A stretch of DNA of 64,000 bases, taken from contig NC_083572.1 in NCBI RefSeq assembly GCF_027579695.1, positions 13,538,915-13,602,914 on the forward strand, in the 5' to 3' direction. The notes beneath the pieces were generated by a model that was not told the origin of the DNA, made no database searches, and worked only from the letters and a program-made list of their open reading frames with translations. Of this stretch, positions 45,361 to 55,859 are shown piece after piece (position 1 is the stretch's first letter; each line of letters opens with the position of its first letter). The position numbers and the translations under genes are program-made. This stretch comes from Neoarius graeffei (taxonomy: Eukaryota > Chordata > Actinopteri > Siluriformes > Ariidae).

Positions 45361-45840
45361 ATGGTGAAGTCTCAAAGTTAAGGATAAGAACTGCTGAACA
45401 CTTAAAACTTGCTAGTTTAAAAAAAAAAAAAAAACCTGTGTCCTTTGCTTGGTATTTGTTTCACTGTTTTTTTTAGTCCATGGTATCTTACCAGACCCTA
45501 TTTTATGTCCGCCATTAAGGATAAAACTGGTAAGCTAAACAGTTTGGAGAACTACAGGCCTATAGCTGATATCCAAAGTGCTGGAGAGAACCCTTTTGAT
45601 TAGGGTAAGACGGTACATCTTTACTACAGATCATCAGTTCATCTTTAAAGTTGCAGTAGTTAAACCATATAAAAATAACTTCGCTATATTTGCTGAAAAT
45701 GTCACTATGTCCTGACAGTGGTACATGAAGACAGATAATCTGGGGGGAGGATTATTAAATAAAAATAAATCTTAAAAAATAAATAAATCTGGCTCCTCTG
45801 GCTCCACCTAGTGCTCCTAATGCCATTTGCTAATACAGGT
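45361..45840 (+). pseudogene. LINE reverse-transcriptase fragment (about 45478-45612)
   Basis: The plus strand reads KDKTGKLNSLENYRPIA, a conserved block of LINE reverse transcriptases, then decays. The family cannot be set from so short a piece. The rest of the interval is AT-rich with nothing recognised. Confidence 0.5.
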
Positions 45841-45939
45841 TGGTAGCCTGCTGTGATCTGGCCTCTTGCCCATAATCAACTGGGATAGTCGCTTGCCCGC
45901 GACCCTGCACAGGATAAGCGGTTGCGGATAATGGATGGA
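45838..45939 (+). mobile_element. SINE tail fragment
   Basis: Matches the 3' part of V-SINEs (AACTGGGATAG, CCCGCGACCCTG, AGGATAAGCGGTTGCGGATAA), of a subfamily ending ATGGATGGA. Confidence 0.7.
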
Positions 45940-46049
45940 GGTTGGTAGCTTGTGGGAGCACAGCAGCCTCCTCTACAGGAACAGACTTTGGAAGCAAGGC
46001 TGGAGTACAGTAGCAAAGGAGGGGAATTGGGGAGTATTAGGCCCCACAC

Positions 46050-46415
46050 TTCATCTCATCATCTCTAGCCGCTTTATCCTTCTACAGGGTCACAGGCAAG
46101 CTGGAGCCTATCCCAGCTGACTACAGGCGAAAGGCGGGGTACACCCTGGACAAGTCGCCAGGTCATCACAGGGCTGACACATAGACACAGACAACCATTC
46201 ACACTCACACCTACGGTCAATTTAGAGTCACCAGTTAACCTAACCTGCATGTCTTTGGACTGTGGGGGAAACCGGAGCACCCGGAGGAAACCCACGCGGA
46301 CACGGGGAGAACATGCAAACTCCACACAGAAAGGCCCTCGCCGGCCCCGGGGCTCGAACCCAGGACCTTCTTGCTGTGAGGCGACAGCACTAACCACTAC
46401 ACCACCGTGCCGCCC
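46050..46415 (-). mobile_element. V-SINE, minus, left arm of a head-to-head pair
   Basis: Duplication GGCCCCACAC at 46040-46049 and 46416-46425. Lacks one GTGTGAATGTGA-type repeat relative to the 9428 copy. Confidence 0.93.
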
Positions 46416-46455
46416 GGCCCCACACCTTTTTTTTTTGTTTAACATATGGTATAAA

Positions 46456-46833
46456 GGGGCGGCACGGTGGTGTAGTGGTTAGCGCTGTCGCCTCACAGCA
46501 AGAAGGTCCTGGGTTCGAGCCCCGGGGCCGGCGAGGGCCTTTCTGTGCGGAGTTTGCATGTTCTCCCCGTGTCTGCGTGGGTTTCCTCCGGGTGCTCCGG
46601 TTTCCCCCACAGTCCAAAGACATGCAGGTTAGGTTAACTGCTGACTCTAAATTGACCGTAGGTGTGAATGTGAGTGTGAATGGTTGTCTGTGTCTATGTG
46701 TCAGCCCTGTGATGACCTGGCGACTTGTCCAGGGTGTACCCCGCCTTTCGCCCATAGTCAGCTGGGATAGGCTCCAGCTTGCCTGCGACCCTGTAGAAGG
46801 ATAAAGCGGCTACAGATAATGAGATGAGATGAG
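46456..46833 (+). mobile_element. V-SINE, plus, right arm of a head-to-head pair
   Basis: Duplication ATATGGTATAAA at 46444-46455 and 46834-46845. Its head faces that of the preceding SINE 40 bp away; the distinct duplications show two independent insertions. Confidence 0.93.
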
Positions 46834-46845
46834 ATATGGTATAAA

Positions 46846-47724
46846 GAATATAACGTTATTAACAGTGTAATGGAGCAAACAAACAATTACAAATTAACCA
46901 GCATTAAATCCAATGATAAGTGCAACAGTTTTCCAACAAATCAACCCCCCCCCCCATAGAGCCTGTTCCCTACAGGTGTGGGGCAATAAGCCCCCAGAAG
47001 AGTCGTCACTTTCAATTTCTATTTTGTTTTCCTGGGTACAGTCATCATACATGCTGCTTGGCTCCTGATTAATCTGCAAGATAACGTCTGGCATGCTAAC
47101 AATAAATTCCCTACTTGTTCAAATTTCAAGCTACGGCCACCTCTTCTCAATCCTACCGACTTCTGCTTTAACCACGAACATAGCATTGACATTTTTGCCT
47201 TAAAATGTAAGGTAGGTAATTTTGGAGAAACTAGCTTTTGGAAGTATCCAACCACTCCTCCAAAACACATGAACACGCACTGCCTGATTACTGCTGGAGG
47301 CCAAGTTCACGAGAGCACACTTGGAGGGGAGCTTTTACTGGGGAGCATAGCGCCTTGTTGTCATATCCAACTACCTCAAGTCTCATTTCCATGCAAGAAA
47401 ACACCCAACATTAGCATAACGAACAAACAATAAAACAAGGCTATTGTGAGTACTCAACACTGTCGACTAGCTCGCTAGCTTTTGCAATACGTATACAATA
47501 TGTCTGCCTGGCCTTGTGGAAGACTCCAGTCACACGCAATGAGTTCATGTGTCGAGTACGCACGCACAAGTAGACCATCCAATCATTTCATTCCGACCGA
47601 GTGAAATGACTGGACGGGCTTTTTACAGCCCTGTGACGTCCACAGATGATGGATTTTTCTTCTTTTTATTTCATTCACCACTGTCAAGAGAATTTCATCC
47701 ATCCATCCATTATTTGTTGCCACT
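46846..47724. other. Intergenic, nothing recognised
   Basis: No gene is recognised. Short poly-C tract near 46946 and a (CCAT)n stretch near 47700. Confidence 0.4.
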
Positions 47725-47877
47725 TATCCTGTCCTACAGGGTCGCAGGCAAGCTGGAGCCTATCCCAGCTGACTATGGGCGAGAGGCGGGGTACACCCTG
47801 GACAAGTCGCCAGGTCATCGCAGGGCTGACACAGACAACCATTCGCACTCGCATTCACACCTACGGTCAATTTAGAG

Positions 47878-49067
47878 TAGGGTGACCAGACGTCCCGGTT
47901 TTACCGGGACAGTCCCAATTTGGGGTTGTGTGTCCCGAGTCCCTACAAAAGTCTGAAGGGACACGGATATGTCCCGGTTTGCGACTGAGCAGCGTGGGAA
48001 TCATTAGCGGAGAAATGTCTGCATTTACTATTTTGATGAACTGACAGGAATCGCAAACTTTCCTGGTTACTGCCCCCTGGCCCTGTGGCATGGGTGTTTA
48101 TTTAGCCACATTATTCCAGACAACAGAACGTGTTGCCATGCAACAATAAAATAAACATTAACTGGCGCGAATGTTCTTTGTCTAGCAGCTAGCAGCAGTA
48201 ATGCCGCAGCAATTATGCCGAAAAGAAAATGTACCTTTTCCAAAGACTTACTTCCTCCGAGAGGTGCAGAACAATGCGCACGAAGCCTACTGCACACACT
48301 AAGTAAATATACGTAGGCTAATGAATTTTGTTTAGGGTGGGTGGATTGACAGTTGCCTTAGCTTTGTTCCTGTGCTTTGTTCTTGTACTGAGTTGGGTAG
48401 CCTATGTTGCAAATGCTGTGCGCTCCTGTGGGGGCTTTCCTCGGGCTGTCGCCCCTCTCCTCCTTTACTGCTGTTTTGTTTGAGTGTATATTCTCAAATC
48501 ACTTGTCTTTTTTTTGTTTCTGTTTAGCATACCATTCTGACAGTTTGGCCATATTGCTGTGTTGAACAGCTTGTTGCACCTTCCATTAAAGTGTTCACTT
48601 TTGTACACATCTTGCTTTATTCATTCAGTTGTGGGGAATGGTTAGTAAGGTTGATTCTGACCTAGGCTATGTTGAGGTCACATATCTACTTTTTAAGTTC
48701 ATGCTATAGTGCATACAATTTTAGAGATATAGCCTACATGTGCATATGCATTCTTTTTGGTGTTCTCACCAACAGGTGAAATAAGTCAGTTTAAATTTGG
48801 CCTATGGACATAGCCTGGCCTATTCTCAGCCATTACAAAATCTGTTGCCTGACCGTAATTTAACTGATCTGTATACCACTATGCTACTAGATAACAAAAT
48901 GCCTGTTTGTTTTATTTCATGTGAGATGTTGATAAATGTGAGCGTCAACAAAATGATAAGAGCACCTCTCTGAGTGTCACGTTTACGTAAAAAAAAGGTG
49001 TGCGTGCGCGAGCATGGTCGCGCGCAAAAGTGTCCCGGTTTCAGACTAGGGAAATCTGGTCACCCTA
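47878..49067. mobile_element. hAT element with TAGGGTGACCAGA TIRs
   Basis: Perfect 13-bp TIRs (TAGGGTGACCAGA at 47878 and its complement ending at 49067), 8-bp duplication ATTTAGAG at 47870-47877 and 49068-49075. The CCCGGTTT word occurs near both ends. Contains only a vestige of transposase (48215-48316). Confidence 0.95.
48215..48316 (+). pseudogene. Possible hAT transposase N-terminal vestige
   Basis: A 33-codon frame MPKRKCTFSKDLLPPRGAEQ ... ending at a stop. MPKRKCTF resembles the start of transposases of hAT elements with this type of terminus. The rest of the gene is deleted. Confidence 0.5.
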
Positions 49068-49490
49068 ATTTAGAGTCACTAGTTAGCCTAACCTGCATGT
49101 CTTTGGACTGTGCGGAAAACCGGAGGAAACCCATGCGGACACGGGGAGAACATGCAAACTCCACACAGAAAGGCCCTCGTTGGCCGCTAGGCTCGAACCC
49201 AGGACCTTCCTGCTGTGAGGCGACAGTGCTAACCACTACACCACCGTGCCGCCTAAAAATTACCTATCCAGCCTTTAAAGGGAAAAAAAAGACAATAGGC
49301 AAAATTCCACAGTGTTTCTATGCAGGGGCGCTGCTAGAAATCTTGGGCCCTATGAAAGATTACAATTTAGGGCCCCCCCCCGGTAAAATTTTCAAGCTCA
49401 AGCAACTGAATTTCAAGTCTGTTTTTGGCTGGTACTTCTACTTTACTATGCATGTGATCAGCTACCTAGCAAGTTTAGGTGATACAATTA

Positions 49491-51095
49491 CAGTGGTGCT
49501 TGAAAGTTTGTGAACCCTTTAGAATTTTCTATATTTCTGCATAAATATGACCTAAAACATCATCAGATTTTCACACAAGTCCTAAAAGTAGATAAAGAGA
49601 ACCCAGTTAAACAAAGGAGACAAAAATATTATACTTGGTCATTTATTTATTGAGGAAAATGATCCAATATTACATATCTGTGAGTGGCAAAAGTATGTGA
49701 ACCTTTGCTTTCAGTATCTGGTGTGACCCCCTTGTGCAGCAATAACTGCAACTAAACGTTTGCAGTAACTGTTGATCAGTCCTGCATACCGGCTTGGAGG
49801 AATTTTAGCCCATTCCTCCGTACAGAACAGCTTCAACTCTGGGATGTTGGTGGGTTTCCTTACATGAACTGCTCGCTTCAGGTCCTTCCACAACATTTCG
49901 ATTGGATTGAGGTCAGGACTTTGACTTGGCCATTCCAAAACATTAACTTTATTCTTTAACCATTCTTTAGGAGAGCGACTTGTGTGCTTAGGGTCGTTGT
50001 CTTGCTGCATGACCCACCTTCTCTTGAGATTCAGGTCATGGACAGATGTCCTGACATTTTCCTTTAGAATTCGCTGGTATAATTCAGAATTCATTGTTCC
50101 ATCAAAGATGGCAAGCCGTCCTGGCCCAGATGCAGCAAAACAGGCCCAAACCATGACACTACCACCACTATGTTTCACAGATGGGATAAGGTTCTTATGC
50201 TGGAATGCAGTGTTTTCCTTTCTCCAAACATAACGCTTCTCATTTAAACCAAAAAGTTCTATTTTGTTCTCATCCGTCCACAAAATTTTTCCAATAGCCT
50301 TCTGGCTTGTCCACGTGATCTTTAGCAAACTGCAGACGAGCAGCAATGTTCTTTTTGGAGAGCACTGGCTTTCTCCTTGCAACCCTGCCATGCACACCAT
50401 TGTTGTTCAGTGTTCTCCTGATGGTGGACTCACAAATATTAACATTAGCCAATGTGAGAGAGGCCTTCAGTTGCTTAGAAGTTACCCTGGGGTCCTTTGT
50501 GACCTCGCCGACTATTACACGCCTTGCTCTTGGAGTGATCTTTGTTGGTCAACCACTCCTAGGGAGGGTAACAATGGTCTTGAATCTCCTCCATTTGTAC
50601 ACAATCTGTCTGACTGTGGATTGGTGGAGTCCAAACTCTTTAGAGATGGTTTTGTAACCTTTACCAGCCTGATGAGCATCAACAACGCTTTTTCTGAGGT
50701 CCTCAGAAATCTCCTTTGTTCATGCCATGATACACTTCCACAAACATGTGTTGTGAAGATCAGACTTTGATAGATCCCTGTTCTTTAAATAAAACAGGGT
50801 GCCCACTCACACCTGATTGTCATCCCATTGATGGAAAACACCTGACTCTAATTTCACCTTCAAATTAACTGCTAATCCTAGAGGTTCACATACTTTTGCC
50901 ACTCACAGATATGTAATATTGGCTCATTTTCCTCAATAAATAAATGACCAAGTATAATATTTTTGTCTCATTTGTTTAACTGGGTTCTCTTTATCTACTT
51001 TTAGGACTTGTGTGAAAATCTGATGATGTTTTAGGTCATATTTATGCAGAAATATAGAAAATTCTAAAGGGTTCACAAACTTTCAAGCACCACTG
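49491..51095 (-). mobile_element. Tc1-like transposon, 1605 bp, minus
   Basis: Same family as 26507-29691. Ends CAGTGGTGCTTGAAAG and its complement, TA at 49489-49490 and 51096-51097. Confidence 0.96.
49711..50728 (-). pseudogene. Tc1-like transposase, broken
   Basis: From 50728: MA, TGA at codon 3, then TKEISEDLRKSVVDAHQAG (HTH), with another stop before PTKITPRARRVI near 50551; ARRKPVLSKKNIAARLQFAK; a frame shift near 50280-50290; then WTDENKIELFG (first Asp), MQQDNDPKH (second Asp), SPDLNPIEMLWKDLK (Glu), ending QGGHTRY at 49711. Close to the 27.7-kb copy. About three lesions. Confidence 0.92.
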
Positions 51096-51212
51096 TATTT
51101 GGTATATGAACATTTTAAATGCAGAACTGTCAGAATTAGACTGAATAGACTGTTGCCTTAAAATGAAAATTCCATGATATAATCTTTCGATTACGTTCAT
51201 TATGTCTTATAT

Positions 51213-51560
51213 TAAATATAGTTAGTTTTTTGTTTCTATTTTTATCAGACATCTAGTTTTTGGGTTTGTTTACCTGACATGTTTCGACGTACAACTGTCG
51301 TCTTCCTCAGAGTGTCACCGGATGTTATTGGTGACGCATCTTTTATCAGCTGATGATTCCGAAGGCGTGGCCTTCCTGTCTGGATTGACAGGTCGGTCAC
51401 GCCTTCTACTGTCAGTTCGTCCCCTGCAAGATGGCACTCCAGGTATGGGAGAGCATGTATGCTCCCTCATCCCGGTTGATGGTCCTCGGGCTTCGCTTAC
51501 GGATCTATATGGCCTCCCTGATCCAGCGCTGTTTATTATCTTCTGTGCAGATAAAAAATA
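51213..51560 (-). mobile_element. Penelope-like element 3' fragment
   Basis: The minus strand reads DNKQRWIREAI then NRDEGAYMLSHTWSAIL, the C-terminal signature of fish Penelope-like elements downstream of the GIY-YIG endonuclease. It is followed by a non-coding stretch with a hammerhead-like core (51268-51317) and CATGTCAGGTAAAC. Stops interrupt the coding part. Confidence 0.7.
51268..51317 (-). ncRNA. Hammerhead-ribozyme-like core
   Basis: On the minus strand: CTGAGGA, then a stem (GACG, 9-base loop, CGTC), then GAAAC AT GTC. This fits CUGANGA / stem II / GAAA / tiny stem III / UH cleavage site. Stem I pairs only 2 bp beside the core, then an internal loop, so it may be degenerate. Hammerheads are known in Penelope-like elements. 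Confidence 0.45.
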
Positions 51561-51587
51561 AAATAAAATTCCATGATATATATGGAA

Positions 51588-51589
<2 letters not shown>

Positions 51590-51648
<59 letters not shown>
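51590..51648. repeat. (TA)n microsatellite
   Basis: About 29 uninterrupted TA units, creating Tyr-Ile repeat frames on both strands. Confidence 0.95.
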
Positions 51649-51649
<1 letters not shown>

Positions 51650-51989
51650 CTTCTTTTATGAGCAACTATTATTAGGCCACTCAGTAGCCTATGGAGTTCA
51701 TTCAATCCAAATGTTTGTGTTGAGAGAAATTGCATGCATCACTGTATCACTGTATCAGTATGGATTTATAACATTCTGTATGCACATTATGGATACTCCA
51801 GAGCCCTCCAGCAATCATCATCAATAATCAGGATTACAAAATGTATTCCTTTGTTTCCTCCATTTCTTGACTTATTGTGTGTGATCAAATGTATGCCTTG
51901 ATGACTAGTTTTTTGATACAATTACAGAGTGCACTGCAAGAAATCCACTAAGTCTTTTTGGTTTCTTTTAGGCATCACACATTTATTAG

Positions 51990-52165
51990 AAAACACAGCA
52001 AATGTTCAAATATTCAAGTTAAATACTTAGCAACAGTATCAATAAATCCACACATGAACAATAGCAATGATATCTCTGACCACAGCTAATGTGCAAAATA
52101 TTAAAGTTAAATACTTAACATTATCAACAAATCCACACATGAACAATGGCAAAACATCTAGACTT
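51990..52165. repeat. Local imperfect tandem duplication inside the hAT shell
   Basis: AAGTTAAATACTTA(G/A) ... AATCCACACATGAACAATNGC occurs near 52015 and again near 52100. Confidence 0.75.
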
Positions 52166-52730
52166 AATTATACAATAAAGATACCTATGAAAAAAGGTGA
52201 TTATTATTATTATTTTTTTTTTTTTACACACAGTGTGATATCCGGACTTCATAATTCATCACACCTGCTCCTGCTTAGCAACTTCTAGAATGTACACCTC
52301 TGCTGCGCACATACTGTAGGAAAACTGCCAGCTGATCTAAGCTGCGCTAATAGCGGCTCTGCGCATACACGGAGCTACACATTTCACGTGTCCCGCTCCC
52401 AGAATCAGACTGTACCATTAGTAAAAAGGGTGGAGGGGTGAAATGACAATATCAAATAATTCAAGAAAAATATGTTATAGCAAATCATAACCATGTATAA
52501 TTTGCATATTTTAACAGATGAAATGAAATATTTTATTTCAAAAACTTACACAAGGCAATACTATTAAAATAATATTAATATCCCTCACAGGCCCCCCTGT
52601 CAGTGCCAGGCCCTTAGAATCGTCCTAACCTTTCCCCCCCCTAGCAGCGCCCCTGTTTCTATGTGTTTTATTGAGGTTATATCGAATTATATATATCAGT
52701 TAGAAACAGTTCCCCGCCCCCTTACTGTTC

Positions 52731-52800
52731 TGGAAAATTAATCAATAAATTCTGACCAATCAGATTCGAGAATTCGACAGCACCGTTGCATAAACTTAAA
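52731..52800. repeat. Angel-like foldback MITE fragment
   Basis: ATTCTGACCAATCAGATTCGAGAATTCGA resembles one arm of the Angel MITEs known in zebrafish; a reverse-oriented related stretch (TTCTGATTGGTCAGCAG) is at 53965-54010. Old, partial. Confidence 0.4.
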
Positions 52801-52876
52801 AAAAAAGTTAAATCCTATTGTGTAGAACTGATCGACAGCTCATGGGACGCTGCTTAATAGTTAAAAAAGAAAAAAG

Positions 52877-52877
<1 letters not shown>

Positions 52878-52916
<39 letters not shown>
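52878..52916. repeat. (GT)n(GA)n microsatellite
   Basis: About 15 GT units followed by GAGAGAGA. Confidence 0.9.
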
Positions 52917-52918
<2 letters not shown>

Positions 52919-53159
52919 TTCCTTCATTCCTCATGTACAATAGTTGTTCGTTTGTTTGTATAAAAGTCCTCCTTCCCCCGACCCAAAGAATGCGGAAGTG
53001 TTTTTGATAGCACTCTTTGCTAGCTCCATAGCTAACTCTAAAGTTTCGCGATAAACGCGTGCGTTTACAAGCCTCCGTGCTTTGGATAATACACAATCTA
53101 AATCACTGATAATTAATACATATCTATAACACGCACTAAAGGCTTGAAAGCGGTTGTTT

Positions 53160-53471
53160 ATCAAATGCGGATGTACTGCTCCCTGTGCGCCGCCATTTTC
53201 AGTGACGTCACGCAGCCGCCATTCTCGACAGCTACCTCTAGTCTAAAAAATGCGCACTCAGACACTAGTAGCTGTTGCGTGTCAAAATAATGCATATATA
53301 GTGCACGAAGCGTGTGTAGAATTGCCTATTCGGTTCTCTCAGACACTCAGAGTAATATTTCGGTAATGCACTCTTGTACAGGTTGAGGGTTTGGAGATGT
53401 ATAGGGAGGAGGGAGATATTTGGGACGCAGCCCAACTTTTATTTTGGCGCTCCAGATCACAATGCTTAGTC
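53160..53471 (+). promoter_or_regulatory. Possible promoter with CRE-like and TATA-like motifs
   Basis: Two GCCGCCATT words flank a TGACGTCA-like palindrome (AGTGACGTCACGC, about 53201-53213). A CATATATAG box at about 53291-53299 lies roughly 175 bp before the ATG at 53472. The CpG density is higher than in the neighbours. Inference from motifs only. Confidence 0.3.
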
Positions 53472-53565
53472 ATGGTGACTTTATGGCTTTCCCTCGCTCT
53501 CCTGTGGAGTTTAGAAAGCAGTGCAGTGCAAGAATTCAGCCGTGTCACTTTGAATAGGAGGTTTT
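53472..53565 (+). CDS. Possible first coding exon: signal peptide
   Basis: From ATG 53472 the frame reads MVTLWLSLALLWSLESSAVQ, then EFSRVTLNRRF: a short n-region, a Leu-rich h-region and a small-residue region compatible with signal peptidase cleavage near SSA|V. After 94 nt comes a consensus donor, GTGAGTACT (intron phase 1, common after signal-peptide exons of secreted and type I membrane proteins). No partner exon is recognised in the remaining 10 kb, which is mostly repeats, so the rest of the gene would lie beyond the window. The frame is also open upstream (from 53391), which weakens the start choice. The product is not recognised. Confidence 0.3.
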
Positions 53566-54451
53566 GTGAGTACTGATTATCCATACGAGTTTTGCGTGGG
53601 TGGGTGTTTATGTAGTGCATGTTTTGTTTGGTTTGGTTTTTTTTCTTTCCCCTTCCATTGGGTTTGACTGCATGTTTAGTGAGGGATCAGATTTGCACCC
53701 TGACTGACTGTAGAAGAAGAAAAGAAGCCTGCTGGATGTTTTGTTTTTCTCTTCTTGTGCAACGCGAGTAGTCTAGTGTTTCTCTTGAAGCCTGATTTGG
53801 AATAACTTTTTAAGTGCATATAAAAAAAAAAGTCAGCAGTTTAGGAATAATAATAATAATGCTAAAAGTCAGATTGGAAACGTTGACTTTCTCAGTGGAG
53901 TAAACATGAGGTGCTTACGTCACTTCTTGCAGAGTCAGGATGCTTTGTTACTGATCTTGTTTTTCTGGATTCTGATTGGTCAGCAGCTCGGAAAGTAGTT
54001 CCAGCTGGAATTCAACTCACACTCGAGTTTATTATATTAATGCGCTCTTTGTGGTTGTTATAGCAACAGCTTACACAGGCTGATGCTGTACTTAATCTAA
54101 CACTAAAGCTAAAAAGCATTGAGATGGTGTGTATGTGTAAGGAGACTGTTTGTTTTATTTCACATTTCGGAAGGAGTCTCCAGTGTCCGCACTTTCTCCG
54201 CCCCTCCCCCCACTCAGTTTTCCACCACAGGAAAGTCTTCAGGACAAAAAAAAAAAAAGGACTCGAACATGCGCTTCAGCTTGTTTCAGACAATATTTCT
54301 CTCTTTCACGATGCTCGCCGAGTCAGATTCGGCGATCATAGCGGCGGAAATTCTCGCCGTGTCTCGTTTGAGAGACTGGCGACGTTGCGCCGGTTTTACA
54401 AATCCGGAAAGACCGAAACTCTCAATGTGCACTTCCGGTATCGAATTTGTT
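53566..54451. other. Intergenic or intronic; Angel-like arm near 53940-54075
   Basis: Besides the possible MITE arm, no gene is recognised. An open frame around 54119-54658 runs into SINE sequence and is not credible. Confidence 0.4.
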
Positions 54452-55444
54452 AATCTCATCTCATTATCTGTAGCCGCTTTATCCTGTTCTACAGGGTCGC
54501 AGGCAAGCTGGAGCCTATCCCAGCTGACTACGGGTGAAAGGCGGGGTACACCCTGGACAAGTCGCCAGGTCATCACAGGGCTGACACATATGGCCCTTTT
54601 CCACTACCCTTTTTCAGCTCACTTCAGCCCGACACGGCTCGCGTTTCGACTACCTTAGAGCAGCACGACTCAGCTCGCTTCAGCCCTGCTTAGCACCCAA
54701 AACTCGCACGGTTTTGGAGTAGGGCTGAAGCAAGCCAAACCGAGCCGAGTAGGGCTAGGGGCGTGAGGAGACACTCCCCTGTGCACTGATTGGTGAGGAG
54801 GAGTGTCCTCACATGCCCACACACGCCCCGCAAGCACGCTGGGATCTGTAAACACCGTAAACCCGGAAGAAGAATTACGAGAATTTCTGAAGCCTTATGC
54901 GCCTCGCCTCATCTATACGCTCTTGCCAGTATCTGTTGGCGTTGTCGGTGACAACAAGCCACAGCACCAAGACCAGCAACACTAACGACTCCATGTCCTC
55001 CATGTTTATTGTTTACTATCCGGGTCGTGAGACTACCGCTTAAAAGATCACTGATGTCACTGTTTGCGCCGCCTAACGACATCACGTGACGTCCACCCAC
55101 TTTCGCTAACTCCACCCAATGTGTCCACCCACTTCCAGCCAGCACGGTTTAGCGCGGTTGTAGTCGAAATGCAACTCCAACAGCCCCACTCAGCCGCGTT
55201 GATAGTGGAAAAGCGGCAATAGACACAGACAACCATTCACACCTACGGTCAATTTAGAGTCACCAGTTAACCTAACCTGCATGTCTTTGGACTGTGGGGG
55301 AAACCGGAGCACCCGGAGGAAACCCACGCGGACACGGGGAGAACATGCAAACTCCGCACAGAAAGGCCCTTGCTGGCCACGGGGCTCGAACCCGGACCTT
55401 CTTGCTGTGAGGCGACAGCGCTAACCACTACACCGCCGTGCCGC
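54452..55444 (-). mobile_element. V-SINE, minus, split by a Harbinger-type MITE
   Basis: The tail-side part 54452-54590 and head-side part 55219-55444 are contiguous in intact copies (GCTGACACATAGACACAG). The MITE fills the gap with a 3-bp duplication. Confidence 0.92.
54591..55218. mobile_element. Harbinger-type MITE, copy 3 (in SINE)
   Basis: Starts TGGCCCTTTTCCACTAC, ends GTGGAAAAGCGGCA, duplication ATA at 54588-54590 and 55219-55221. The three copies are highly similar internally, so the family moved fairly recently. Confidence 0.9.
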
Positions 55445-55859
55445 CTATTTTGTACGATGATCGTATTAAAATACATTGATTGATCGCTCATGCGATCATT
55501 TAATTAGACCTAACCCTCGATCTCATTATCTGTAGTTTTGCCGTATACACAAACACAATCCTTGTTCGGGTCCTTGCGTGTCGTCAGAGAGGAGGGTCAA
55601 GAAATTCAGTGGTTGCCATCAAGAAAATATCAAACTAGGCCAGAAAACGCAAAATTCTGATGTGCTCGACTTTTCGTCAGGGTGTCACATTGCTGTTCTT
55701 TGATTATGTTGCATGACAAGGTTCATGTTTTTATCGAGGCCCGACACTTGAAATTTGTCCGCCGTGACAAAGTCCAGAAGAATTTGTGTCGTCTGTGCTT
55801 ACCGTGTAGCAGTTCTCAAAGTGGGTAGGTAGTATTACACAGCGAAATCCTGGAGCTCT

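Larger units (their letters stand above)
47725..49253 (-). mobile_element. V-SINE, minus, split by a hAT element
   Basis: The tail-side part 47725-47877 and head-side part 49068-49253 are contiguous in other copies. The break contains a hAT element with its 8-bp duplication. Confidence 0.92.
49323..52655. mobile_element. hAT shell, 3.3 kb, filled by nested elements
   Basis: Perfect 15-bp TIRs CAGGGGCGCTGCTAG at 49323-49337 and their complement at 52641-52655, 8-bp duplication TTTCTATG at 49315-49322 and 52656-52663. Inside are a Tc1 (49491-51095), a Penelope-like fragment (51213-51560), a TA microsatellite and a local duplication. No transposase for the shell is recognised. Confidence 0.93.

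Noticed and set aside
52931-53164. 77-codon minus-strand frame next to the promoter-like region, considered as a divergent gene
   Set aside because: No domain or splice context and it overlaps a microsatellite edge.
54119-54658. 179-codon open frame
   Set aside because: Runs into the tail of a V-SINE and then a MITE; no recognisable protein.
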